NCBI GenBank assembly: GCA_038373885.1
Contig: JAWZYV010013164.1
Location: 59,625 to 123,624 of the forward strand
Length of the DNA: 64,000 nt
Source of the DNA: Cheiracanthium punctorium
Lineage: Eukaryota > Arthropoda > Arachnida > Araneae > Cheiracanthiidae
Direction: 5' to 3'
The notes under the pieces were generated by a model, which searched no databases, was not told where the DNA came from, and saw nothing but the letters and a program-made list of their open reading frames with translations. This document shows positions 1 through 12,700 of the stretch, one piece after another. Each line of letters begins with the position of its first letter. Position 1 is the first letter of the stretch. The position numbers and the translations under genes are program-made.

Positions 1-574
1 CCTCGAGATTGCACAGTTTGATGTTTTGACGAGCCTGAACCATGGTGGATTTAAATACTATTTAAATTGGTACAGCTTGGATGTTTTCCACCACCACGAG
101 ATGAAATATTTTGCTGTTCTAAATACGCCAATCAGACAAGAATTATGCTTAAAAATATATGGAGATCTGTTTTAATGGAAATGCATAAATTCCACAGAAT
201 CACCAAAAAGCAGAAAAGGCATCATTGGTTTAAAATATCTAATCTCTTTCTTTAAATTGAGCATAAAGACGGAGAAACGAAAATACATAATATAAATATA
301 AGTAATAGATAGTATTCTCATTTTTTTCTCTGTTAGTAATAGTAGATTTGTTTGGATAATATGGATTAAAGCACAGTATACCGCGTTAATAACTATTTCG
401 TGAAATTAAACGTGTTGTATTCATTATTTTTCAACGATCGTCTTACAACTAACTAAACCGTAATCCTACGTTGCGTAATATATCCCGCGGTAGTTTCAAC
501 AAAAAGACTACTTGAACTTTTTAACATTTTGTTTTCGCATAGATAGTTACGATTATATTTTAGTAAAATAGTAT

Positions 575-611
575 TCGTTTCCTACCGTGCGAAGAACGGG
601 CACGCATCTAG
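575..611 (+). mobile_element. Helitron-type 3' terminus (fragment)
   Basis: The sequence CCTACCGTGCGAAGAACGGG is followed by a CGTGC/GCACG hairpin possibility and ends CTAG with T next, as expected for a Helitron 3' end inserted between A and T. A closely similar end occurs at 63588-63625. I see no clear partner 5' end upstream. Confidence 0.45.
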
Positions 612-908
612 TAATAAATAAAACTATATTCTTTGTATTCCATGCACTGATTTTTGCAATAATTTTTCGTATTTGTAATACGAATCAATTATTTTTAAAG
701 TACTTTGTGGAAATTCTTTATCATAGTTCTTAAAATTCATGTGTGTTTGATACTACAAAATTTTCTTATTTGGAAGAAAAACTATTTTTTTAACTAAAGC
801 CTAGTGTTTATTGCTGATTGGTAACAGTTTTTCAGCCATAAACCATACCTAAAACAAAGTATGATTTTTAAAAGTATTTTTCCAATTTCTGGCATTTAAG
901 GGTTCAAG

Positions 909-1519
909 ACACTTTTTGATACTGTCTGAGCATGCTTATTATTGCATGGACAAATCGGGACTTTGCCCAGAGCCCCGGTTTGAAAGAGCCCCCAATTTTA
1001 AATGTATTTCTGAAATATTCGCTTATATGTCAAAATTTTATGAAAAAGAAAACAAATTTCATAGATGGGCGTCCCCAAATTTATCAATGCTCAGGACCCC
1101 TGTTGGTCATAATCAGGCCCTGCATGCCCATACTCTTGGCCAGCAATCAGCAATTAGCCTGTCTTTACACATATGAATGGCATTTCACATGCAAATGCAG
1201 TAGCTGTTACTGGTGAGGCTGGCTTTGGATTTCATTCTTTTTATTTCAATGCAAGGGGTGTCTGTTTGTTGTCATATTCTATAAGGTATGTTCCGTATAG
1301 CTATAGTGGTGTGAGGCTGGGTTTGGATTCCATTGTTTTTATTTCAATGTAAAGGGTGTCTGTTTGTTGTCGTTTTCTATAAAGGTATGTTTCTCATAGC
1401 TTTAGTGGTGTGAAGCTGGGTTCGAATTCCATTCCTTTTATCTTAATGCCAGGGGTGGGCTCTCATTCCAGTTTTCTATAAGGTATTATAAGATGCTTTT
1501 TGACACTGTCTGAGCATGC
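909..1519 (+). repeat. ~99-bp tandem repeat (three units) with direct-repeat flanks
   Basis: Three imperfect units begin near 1212, 1311 and 1410, each with GGCTGGGTTTGGATTCCATT-like and TTTTCTATAAGGTATG-like segments. The array is bracketed by a direct repeat of the type TTTTTGAYACTGTCTGAGCA (909-934 and 1496-1519). Probably part of a decayed mobile element. Confidence 0.7.
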
Positions 1520-1686
1520 ACATATTCTCAAACCCTAGCTCAATTATAGTTTGCTTGACAAATGATTAATGAGAAAAACCTGTCTTTAAATATGGATGGT
1601 GGCAGGATTTTGCAACAGAGCTTTCTGCCGCACTATCTTAATCTTATATTTATTACAGATGATTTTGAGTAAGTAGTAAGCAAACA

Positions 1687-2016
1687 ATGTCTTTGGATGA
1701 GTCATATAATGTACTTAAGGTAGATGGGGATGGAAATTGTTTATTTAGGGCTCTTGCGGTATTTATTTACGGAAATGAAGCTAATCACCTCCTAATTCAC
1801 AAAAAAAAAATTGTGCAGCATGTAGTTGATAATTGGAGCTCATACAGTTCATTTACTATTGGAGATAGTCTTATGGCATTACAATTTCTGATGATCAGGA
1901 TTGTAAACATATAATGTGAACAAATATGTCATAAGGATGTAGAATTAAATGCAGCAACCAGAAATTTTAATGTTTCCTTGACAGTTTTTAACTTTAATCA
2001 TGGTATGTTAGAAAAT
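1687..2016 (+). pseudogene. Degenerate OTU-like cysteine protease fragment
   Basis: Reading from the ATG at 1687, residues 12-22 are KVDGDGNCLFR, the catalytic Asp-Gly-Asn-Cys motif of OTU-family deubiquitinases, followed by a plausible helix region (VDNWSSYSSF). The frame meets TAA at 1912 but the OTU pattern continues in the same frame to TAG at 2014-2016: KDVELNAATRNFNVSLTVFN matches the usual EL-x-A-x(n)-I-x-V strand. I therefore read it as one OTU domain broken by a stop. Such domains are common in transposons and retrogenes, and this copy sits beside or inside SON on the opposite strand. The His of the triad is not obvious. An alternative is a spliced gene with an intron hiding the stop. 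Confidence 0.55.
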
Positions 2017-2220
2017 TAGTTGTATATACAAGAAGAAAAATATTATTAAATTTATTAGATTAGGGCATTGGAGATGCAGGTCACTGGGTATGATTTTTTT
2101 TTAAACGTGAATTTGGAAGGGTCAGTGTATGCTGCCCAACTTGCTGGCTAGTTGTAACTTAAATTAAAATTCAAAAAAGCATGTGTTAAAGACAAACTTT
2201 TATACATATATTTCAAAGGA

Positions 2221-2278
2221 GTTTGAGCTAGTACTATATTGCAAAGATCCTTCTTTGCAATATAGTAATAGCTCAAAC
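2221..2278. repeat. Hairpin with 26-bp arms
   Basis: Arms 2221-2246 and 2253-2278 pair at 25 of 26 positions around a six-base loop (ATCCTT). It could be a tiny foldback element or a small-RNA precursor. Confidence 0.85.
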
Positions 2279-2289
2279 TTGCATAATAG

Positions 2290-2490
2290 GTTGGACTGAG
2301 CTTTAACCACATAAGTTGAGGTATAATTTATTTCACATATAAATATACATGTACAGATTATTTTTAACTGGGGATGGAGACTAAAGAAAATAATAATTGA
2401 GAAAAAATATTCTAGATAATGTATGTGTATAGCAAATTGTTAAAGTCCTAAACTGAAGTTATTTTGGAATTATGTTGAGGTATTACTGTA
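2290..2490. mobile_element. Small MITE fragment related to 29890-30235
   Basis: Segments such as TTTCACATATAAATAT and a terminal TTGAGGTATTACTGTA-like end are shared with the block nested in the pogo-type element at 29.9-30.2 kb. The terminal repeat form is ATAAGTTGAGGTAT on both sides. Confidence 0.4.
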
Positions 2491-3132
2491 TGGTTTAAAA
2501 AGTTATCTGTTCAATTCCAGTTTTCATTTAAATTCTTTCATTTTATCCTGATATTTCCAGAAATTATAAATTAACTGTTTCCCTGATATTTCCTGGTGAG
2601 TAATCACCCTGTTCATATATCTTATTTATTTTCAAGTAACTTATTATTTTGTGTTAGTAACTGGTTATTAACTTTATTTTTTAATTTCTAAATTAACAAA
2701 AAACTTCTTTTAGCATACCATTGTATTCGATCAAACTTTCCTTTGAGGAAAATTAATACTATAACATAAGAAGGCAAAGATAACAACTCAAGGAGGTAAT
2801 TCCTAGCAAATTGGAATTTTAGAATTGGTAGAATTATTTTGCCCATGCACTAGCCTTAATGTCAAATCCTGTTTACCTGATTAAGTTTGCAATGCAATTA
2901 TAAACTTGTGATATCAAAATGATGTCAATAGCACTTGCCAATTGAATATAATGAGCTAGAAATAACTAATGGGCTAATTTTTAAACCTTTGAAAATTTGC
3001 ATCAATGTAACTTCACTGTACTTAAAAAAACAAAAATTCATAATATTTATTATTCAACCTACAATATCTTTGAAATATAAGTATGAAGATACTTTAAATG
3101 TGGCATAGAAGGAGTGTGTATATTTGCATTAC

Positions 3133-3280
3133 CTTTTTTATCCATTTTTATGTCTAGTACAAGAGGTTCTAAAGATCCCTCTTTGTTTTTGCCAAGACCT
3201 TCGCCTGGATTCCATCCCATTTTCTTTAAAAGACTCATACCCTTGCCACTTGTGACAGGCGGTGCTTGACTTAAGAAATC
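3133..3280 (-). CDS. SON: SON G-patch exon, copy 1
   Basis: This is the same 148-nt G-patch exon with the same acceptor and donor, 1056 bp from copy 2, in duplication unit 2921-3976. Because 148 leaves remainder 1 on division by 3, a transcript that includes both copies would read the second one out of frame; that frame ends in TAA seven bases before the exon end. The copies must therefore be alternatives, or one is skipped, or joint inclusion makes a non-productive transcript. The exon for the dsRNA-binding domain should lie below base 1. Confidence 0.8.
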
Positions 3281-6200
3281 CTAGTGAATGAAGATGTATA
3301 ACTATACACTTAAAAGGAAAACATAACTGTAAGTTTAGCACTTTTCATATTAAAAAAAGAAATCAAAAAGAAATAATAGTAATAATCTAAGCTCCCATAA
3401 TAAATACACTTAAATTTCATATCAAAGCTCATGTTATTTAACATAAGCAAAATTTATGACTTATTTAAAAATAATATTTCTTCCTTACTTAAAGAAACCT
3501 CATAGAATAGTTAATAATTTATTAGTATTTAAATTTACAGCAAGTTTTTAATTTAATTTATAAAAATCATATTTATGATTTATATATATTAATAAATAAA
3601 TTTTGCAATGGAAAACATTCTGTAGAAAAATAATTTTTCATATAATACTTTGTACTAAAATAGGATTTTAGAAATCAAACTTTTATGTGTAGCATTAAAA
3701 TTGAATATTAGTAAACTATTGCTAAAAGGATGTTCAGCAATTTGACTGACCAATTAATACACAAATTTTTTAACATTAAAAATTATAATATTCTGAGTTT
3801 TTTTCAGAAACTATGCATATGGTGATTGTAATAAAGATCTATAGAATCTATGCTAAGAAAAAAGTGCAACTTCTTTTATTTTTTCTAAAATGTGTAGCAA
3901 TAGAAGAAAATAAGAAAATAATAAATAAAAAAAAACAGTGCCATTCAAGAAAAAAACTTTTCTGTCTGTGCTTTTGGATGTCAATAGCACTTGGAAATTG
4001 AATATAATGAGCTAGAAATAACTAATGGGCTAATTTTTAAACCTTTGAAAATTTGCATCAATGTAACTTCACTGTACTTAAAAAAACAAAAATTCATAAT
4101 ATTTATTATTCAACCTACAATATCTTTGAAATATAAGTATGAAGATACTTTAAATGTGGCATAGAAGGAGTGTGTATATTTGCATTACCTTTTTTATCCA
4201 TTTTTATGTCTAGTACAAGAGGTTCTAAAGATCCCTCTTTGTTTTTGCCAAGACCTTCGCCTGGATTCCATCCCATTTTCTTTAAAAGACTCATACCCTT
4301 GCCACTTGTGACAGGCGGTGCTTGACTTAAGAAATCCTAGTGAATGAAGATGTATAACTATACACTTAAAAGGAAAACATAACTGTAAGTTTAGCACTTT
4401 TCATATTAAAAAAAGAAATCAAAAAGAAATAATAGTAATAATCTAAGCTCCCATAATAAATACACTTAAATTTCATATCAAAGCTCATGTTATTTAACAT
4501 AAGCAAAATTTATGACTTATTTAAAAATAATATTTCTTCCTTACTTAAAGAAACCTCATAGAATAGTTAATAATTTATTAGTATTTAAATTTACAGCAAG
4601 TTTTTAATTTAATTTATAAAAATCATATTTATGATTTATATATATTAATAAATAAATTTTGCAATGGAAAACATTCTGTAGAAAAATAATTTTTCATATA
4701 ATACTTTGTACTAAAATAGCATTTTAGAAATCAAACTTTTATGTGTAGCATTAAAATTGAATATTAGTAAACTATTGCTAAAAGGATGTTCAGCAATTTG
4801 ACTGACCAATTAATACACAAATTTTTTAACATTAAAAATTATAATATTCTGAGTTTTTTTCAGAAACTATGCATATGGTGATTGTAATAAAGATCTATAG
4901 AATCTATGCTAAGAAAAAAGTGCAACTTCTTTTATTTTTTCTAAAATGTGTAGCAATAGAAGAAAATAAGAAAATAATAAATAAAAAAAAACAGTGCCAT
5001 TCAAGAAAAAAACTTTTCTGTCTGTGCTTTTGATTGTATTTGTAAGTATATTGTATTGTATTTGTTGTTTGATTGTGAAGCAAGCAGAAAGTTCTTTACA
5101 TCATACTTAAAAGATGATCTTAAAACTTTGGGGGGGGGGGGGGGGGAATTGTAAAAAAAAAAAAGTCCTAGCTTTGCATATTTATGATTTACATAACACA
5201 TCTCTCTCATAAAGTGTAACATAATTGTCTTTTATCCCACAAAAAAAACTTAAAATCTGTTCCAACTTGTTATCATTACTATAAAACTTCTGCTTTCTTA
5301 GAATATTGAGTAACCTTTATTTAACTATGATGCAATCTATCATCAGTTTTGATCTAACTTTAAAATCATCCAAATAAAATACGATATGATTTGAACACCT
5401 GAAAAAATTATAAGAAATCATTTTCCATGAATAAACATGCATACTGGACTTAAATAAGCTAAAAACTCTGTAATCCAGGTAAACACATTCATAAAATTTT
5501 TTAACAGGAGCAAATATTTTCATACAAAATCATATTTATATCTCTAATAAGAGTGCATAGCTAAATTGAAGAACTCTTACATAGAGAATATGTAAGTATG
5601 CAGAAATCTGATTTAATATAATTTAGAAAGATAATGAGCATGTTTATAGAATTAGTTATTCACCAACTATACACCCCCCCACACACACACACACACACTA
5701 AAACATTGTTTTTGTACCATTTTCATGTACTTTTCTTAACACTATATTTCCTGAATTAGAATTTCCACCATACACCTTTAAATACTCAATACAATATCAT
5801 TACATTTTTAAACTATAACTATACATACAAAACCAAACACCAAAAAATTTCAATTGGAAGACAGTTAGCTTCAAAATACCTTATCCATTATTAATCCCAT
5901 TTACTACCTTTTAATTTTGTGGAAATTCCATTTGTATTACGGATGTTTTTTACAAATGGGCTAAAGTTTCAAAAACATTGTAAACATATTGAAATATACA
6001 TAAAGCAACTCAACCGCAAACATACTATAAACATTTAGTTGAAACATTTTATAGTGTTCTAAATGTAAAAAGCAAGAAATAAAACTTTCATTTAAGAATG
6101 CATTGTTATCTAATAATCCTGTAAAATTTAATTTAAAAAAAAAGCAATAAGTAAAAAATATAGACTTATCAAAATAAATCATTAAATGACTATTAATGTA

Positions 6201-6621
6201 AGCATACAATAGAGAATTTTAATTATTTTCAATCATAAACTTAATAAACTTCACAAAATTCTGAATAAATTAACAATTAAATTAGATATAAAGGTGCATA
6301 ACTTGCTTTAAACATACATTTTGATAAGGGTAGTGTAATTTGGTTTTACATTTTTGAAATCTAAACTGTTTATAAAATGATTTTTTATCAGATTTCAAAT
6401 TACAGGATGTTGGAAATTCTGATTCACACATATCTTTAAACTTATAAGCATCAGTTTATCCACTGCACCAAAAACAACAAATCAGACCTTTAACTGAAAG
6501 ACCTGATTGGCGCCATCTAGTTTTGAATATTGTTACTAAACTATACTTTTATATATTAAGTCTCTTGAAATACAGAAAAGTTATGAAATTCTAAAATGCA
6601 TGAAGATAACTTTTGTATAAG

Positions 6622-6702
<81 letters not shown>

Positions 6703-9700
6703 GTTGCCTAAACTAAGATAGAAATATAACACTAAAATTAATTCAAAATTAGATGCAAATTAATCAATAAGCTGTCACTTGTTTTTTGTGTCAGTCAAAT
6801 TAAAGAGAAGGTAGAAGTTTTCAACATAAAATACATTTAGCAGTTAATGGAAAAATATAATTTTTAGTTTGAGTGTTTAGTACTCATTTGCTTTTTGCAA
6901 ATGAATACTCAATTTTTCCTGTATGTTCATATTATGAATAATTTCCTAAGAAAAATGAATTTTAAACAAGAATAATGAATTTGAAAACTATAACTCATTT
7001 GAGATAATATCACATAATAAAAAAACAAGGCAAATTGGACATAAAATCAAAATATTTCATTAGTGCATGGCTGCCGACTCTTCCGCTTTTTATCAGAAGA
7101 TCTTTCATCACTAATTTTTATTTAGTAATTTGAACTTAAAATAAGTCTAAATTTTAATTAAAAACCAAAGTCTATAACAAATTGTGGTGAATGATCTTCT
7201 GAAAACAGCATCTAAGTTGGCAGCTATGTTAGGGTAAAAGAAAAGAAAAATTAAATAACTGTACACAAATTTAAATTAGGTAATAGCAAATTTCTTTTGT
7301 TACAAATTATTATTATTGTTGAATTTACTTGTGCATGAATATATTACAATCATAAATTGCTAGGTTTTTTTTTAAAAACAAACAAAATACAGCCTAAGAC
7401 TAAAACACTAATGAAATTAAATTAGCAATATTTATTAAAAAGTATCATAAATAGTAGAATCAGACAAGGACAGAAGCCACACATGTAGAAGAAAAACAAA
7501 ACAAAATAAAATGAAATAAAAATTTCATAATATAAAGAGAGAAGAAACAGATTTATTTAAGTCTTTATCAGCATTAGCACTGACAGAAAGACTTAAAATC
7601 TTTTTACAGCCACAACTTTGCCTTGAGAAATAAACGACATAAGAAAGCATTACAGCTAAAATTCGAAACATAATAGTCTTGGAAGGATTAACATAATCCA
7701 TATTTGATAGCTATTATAGCTAATGATCCACAAGTCAAAATCGGGGAAAATTAAAATAAAAATCTCATTCAAATCTCAACCTAAAAATTACACATCCATA
7801 ATTTTTAACATTTGGGATGAACCTCAAATCTGTAAACTTTTTATGTCCATAAGGAGAAAGCAAAGTAACGCAAGCTGAGTATGCACAAGCCAAATGGCAT
7901 CTCATTTAAATTATTAAGCTACGAACAGAAAACATGAGGGAAACATGCAATATAAATGCACCGAGACATGCTAAAACTAAACTAATCAAGCAATTTTTTT
8001 TTTTAAATACATCTTAACTTTAGATATTATAGATACCAGCTATTAAAAGGTAATATGATTTGCAAATATTAAAATAAATAAATTTAACATATAACAGTCT
8101 CTCTATAACAAAATTCTATGTGACAAATTTTACCGAATCTTTAAAACAAGTATTTTGCAACAACTAAATAAAATTTGCATTCATCAAATTTGTTTTCTAT
8201 TTAGATTTTTTTTTCTGCTTTCCAAAGATGCCAGTAAAAATCAGTAACATTTAATATTTTTGTCCCTCCACACCATCTCGAATATCTTTGAAACAATTCT
8301 TTTTCAAGAGTCATACTGACTTGCCATAAAATAGATTTTTTAATCTCTTGTTACTAATAAAATAATGAATAGCTTCTATGGCAAACGCATAAATATGCAC
8401 AAAAAACTTGTCACAGACCTTTTACAAAAATATAACAAAAGATTTCTGATCCAGAGAGTTAAATGATAACAAACCTAAGATGTATAGTACATGTAATCCT
8501 CAATATCTAACTTAACTAAACATTGACAAAGACCACGAGGGGGATATGGCTTGTGCAGCCAAACCATGCCTTTGTGAGACAGAGATCTGGCATGCAGAAG
8601 CATATGCTTCAGCCAGGTGGTCAGCCTGACACAAAGCCCCCAAGCAAGTTTGGTGCTCATTTTATCAATGCACTCAAAATATGAAATGCTAAGTCAACCT
8701 TGCCCAGCCTGATAATCAAACACTGAACCTGCACAGCACAATGCATTAGCCATTACACCCTGGACTTTGAACTGAATATCGGATATGTTAACTTAAATTA
8801 TTTAAATTAAGATATTAACTTGAAATTATTACATGAAATGAAATATTTTATACATATGTGTTAAGGTAGTGGTTTTAGTATCTTAAAATTTTATTAAAGC
8901 TTTATTTTAATGTTATGTGTATGTCCTTTAATTCACAAGATATATATTTACTTATTTTTATTTTCAGTGACAAAAAGGGAAAAAAAAAAAAAAAGAGAGA
9001 GAGAGAGAGAAGAAAGAAAATTATAGACTGCTTTTTAATAAACACAAAGGAATTTTTTTTTAGTTCAGGGGTTATTAAAGGACATTCTAAGAGCTTTGCA
9101 AACTTTTATTCATAAAGCAAAATTTTTTTTATAGATAATGAGAGTATGTTATAAAAAGACTAGATTGTATTTGCATTACAGTGCTCTATCAGTAATCCAA
9201 AGTGATTGCAACAGGGAAGCGATCGGAATACAGAAGATGTTTGAAAAAATAACAAATAATATTTTATTATTGCAGGATACACAAAATGTTTCATTTGTAA
9301 AAAAATTAGTTTAGAGAGAGAGAGAGAAGTTTTTAAACAATCAAATCAATTGTTAAGAATGAGGGACTAATTTCCAATGTAACAAAATGTTTGCTCGACT
9401 GTTAAAATCATTTGCTTATCCCTTTGCTAAACTTAATATAGCTCATTTTTCCAGTTCAGATTGCTGGAATGCTCAAATTACTGAAAGAACACTGTATTTT
9501 TATTTTTTTCTTACCTCCATTTAAAAAAATAAACATTAAAAAAATAAATGCATTAGAAATGATGTTCTCCAACCATTTCATTTTGAATGTCATAATCTTG
9601 CTTCTTACCCAATGTGAATGGCAAATATCCATCATGAAAATCAGCTTCTTGATCCAACAAATTCAGAAGAAGGATCCTGCTACAGATGTATTAAAGGAAG

Positions 9701-12700
9701 CCTGCAACAAGCTCTCAATTTATATAGTTACATATCAACTACAAATAATAGTTTAGAACCAACTGTTTGAACTAGCTATTTAAAGCTTCTACATAAAAGT
9801 GTATTTATCAAGTCAGAGCCCTACTCATGAAAAGCAAGCAGAAGTGTATACAAAATAGGAATGCATAAATCCAAGTTTTATTTCATGTCTCAACTACACA
9901 AAACTATTATTCATAAGAATTATGTAAGACATATAACCTGTTCACAAACCAATTTCACTTACTGTTGACTTTTTTTTTTTTTTTTTTAATTCTAAAGACG
10001 ATCAATATGCAGCCCCAGACAGCATTTAAGTTTTATGCCATCCAATGCATTTGACTGGATATAAACTAGTAGAATACATTTGAAAAAGCCAATACAATTG
10101 CAGTTATAAGTATAAGCAATAAGTTACTTTTTGACATTAGCATTCTAAAAACAATAGTAAATGAACTTGTTTCCAATTTTTTTAGCCATTTTTACTGTGA
10201 AAATGACTTAATGTTGCTTTGATACAGTTAATAATATAAGCATTTTCCTAAGTGCATGTACATAAAATCTAGATTTTATTCTGAATAAGGAACAACAAAG
10301 AGAAACAATGCAATTTTTTTCCCTTCAACTTAAAAGAATCAAATGCATAAAGATATCAAAAGAGGATGTGAAACTAAAAGCATTTCAAAATAGAAAATAT
10401 TTTACCCTTAAAACCCAAACTTTTACATAAACATGATCAAATTTGGAGATTGCAATAAAATGCAGATTACATTCTACAACAGGAAAGGGATAGGCCTTGA
10501 ACATTGTTCTTTTTTAATTAGAATCCAGCTCCTGCAATATAAGTGCATCTGCCACAAAAAACTCTTGCGACAATTGGGATTGTTTACTAACACAGGGAGA
10601 AGTCCAGAGGCAAGGACACGCCGATACTCAAGCCAGTGCAACACTGCACCAATCTCCTACAACAGGTAGCAGAACCAGTTTTGCTTAGCAGCCGGAACGA
10701 CACAATCAAAGAGCAACTTTTTCTCCGGTTGGCCACTTTAACAGCGAGGCTTCTTTTTGAAACTTTTCTGGCAACACCAACTGTGCGGGAAAGTCCTTTT
10801 CCGGTTGGATCAGTTCGAAAATGATGTTCTTGGTGTGCGTGTGTGTGTGTGTCTCTGCTGTCTCTCCCAGTGTGATCCAAGTTTTTTTGAAGTTCTGATT
10901 TGTGAAAGATAAAATTTCTTTGATATGTGTTTTTTTTATGAGATGAAATATAACTAGAGAGAGAAAAAAAAAAAAATTAAAGTGGGTGTGACGATGGTGT
11001 GTCTATATATTTTCTGAAGGCACCTGATGGAGCCAATCTTTTCTCATCCTGCACAGTGTTTCATAATTTGATGTGCATAATAGTTTTTCGTCTTCACAGC
11101 AATGCATTTTAGGAAAATATGTGGACAGCAGTGAGATATAAATTGTGAAAGTGCCAACAAAAAGATAATATTTTTCCACATGCCAAGGCTCAATGTGATC
11201 ATGTGTAAATTTTTTTCCAGAGATACCACATCTTTCTCCGAAGTAGCAGGTAGTACAACTTTCAGAATTTGATTGATAATTTTGTACAATAACCAAACGA
11301 ATTATATAGCTCCAGAAGTGTGAAGGATAACTAAGAAACTGTGTTGTTTCAAAATAGATAATATTTGTATAACTTAAATCTTTGATATGCCTATTTTTTT
11401 GTAATATTTTATTGAGTAATGTTTTTCCTTTAAAATAAGCATAATCAAGGTAATTTTAGATCTAATTTACTATGGGTAACTTACTTAATCATACTTCCAT
11501 AACTTTTAGGATGAATTATTGGTCTTAACAGAATGTGCTATCAATCAACAAAATTAAAAAGAAAATACCAAACTAAGATTGAAATATTTTTTAATTGGAC
11601 AATTTTAAATTAATTTATTTGTTGATTTAAATTTTATACGAAATTCTACTTTGCTAGCCACTAGACACCTAAATCATGACTACTCTCCCATTAGTTTATT
11701 TTAATGTGACTTTCAACTCTTTAAACCCAATTTTAAATCAGCATACAAAATGTCTGAACCAAATATAAGATTTAGGCATAGCCCAAGAAGGTGCTGGTAA
11801 CTCTAAACCATAACAGCATGGAAAAGTTTTGAAAGTTTTTAATTTTAGATATAAATAAAGTTCAGTAAAGTTTTGATTTTTATAACTTAGGTGCACATTC
11901 AATATATATCCTACCTTGATATTTGGCAAAATTTTTTTAGACCAAAAATGCCATTTTTGACCTTATACTTCCACTGCAATTTGTGCAATCATATCACACT
12001 CTTCAATAACTCTGATTTTTGGTCTGATTTTTTAGTTCACATACAGTAGACCCCCTATAACAGGGGTTCTTATAAGATGGACTCATATATGGCAAAAAGG
12101 TTGTGATTGTGTTCGTATAACATGTTAAAAGAGGAGTGTATAGCATGGTAAAATGTGACATATGTTTTGATTTTATGATGCTTTAGCTCCAGAAATTAAT
12201 GACTTTTGAATGGCAACACTAAAAGAAATCTTCACCTGTACTGGAGTAATATAGGCACAAACTGCCGGTGCCATTTCACGAATCGCAACATATATGATGA
12301 ACTAAAGAGATTGCCTGTTTGTTTCTAATGTGAAACTTGTGATGTATTAAACATATCAGACAGGACTTATATTGTATGATTTATTTTATTCATACCCCCC
12401 CCCAAAAAAAAATCCATAAATAAATCCTGATTGACCAACAAATAACTCATAACAAAAATTGTATTGGTTGCACCTTTCTTTCCACACGCGGGTTTGTTAT
12501 CCGACACTTTAGCATTAAATTCTGCTCATGTTCAAAAATCCCTTGAAACTTCTCCACCACACTACTAACACTTGGATAATCAATTGCATAATTTGAAGCC
12601 ATCCTTAAAACATAAAATCCCCAAAAATCAATCAACATATCACAGTACATTCTGTAACCTTAAACCAAGCATTGCGACAGCAGAAATGAGAGTCTACACA

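Larger units (their letters stand above)
2921..5032. repeat. 1056-bp tandem duplication including the G-patch exon
   Basis: Unit 1 is 2921-3976 and unit 2 is 3977-5032, with a constant offset of 1056 bp. Comparing by eye I found only three differing bases: CC versus GA at about 2938-2939/3994-3995, and G versus C at about 3664/4720. The junction joins CTTTTG to GATGTCAATAGC with almost no microhomology. Such near-identity indicates a very recent event, recent gene conversion, or an assembly artefact such as unmerged haplotypes. Confidence 0.92.

Noticed and set aside
1..3132. Search for the SON dsRNA-binding exon on the minus strand
   Set aside because: No frame beginning with an acceptor and the expected Gly-Leu-Val continuation was found; it must lie outside the window.
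3138..4397. Two identical 67-codon minus-strand frames
   Set aside because: They are the wrong reading frame of the two G-patch exons, although they show the frame that would be read after joint inclusion.
10587..10880. Minus-strand open frame of 97 codons in a GC-richer block
   Set aside because: No domain, no splice context or codon pattern, overlapping frames on both strands, and a GT microsatellite encodes its first residues.
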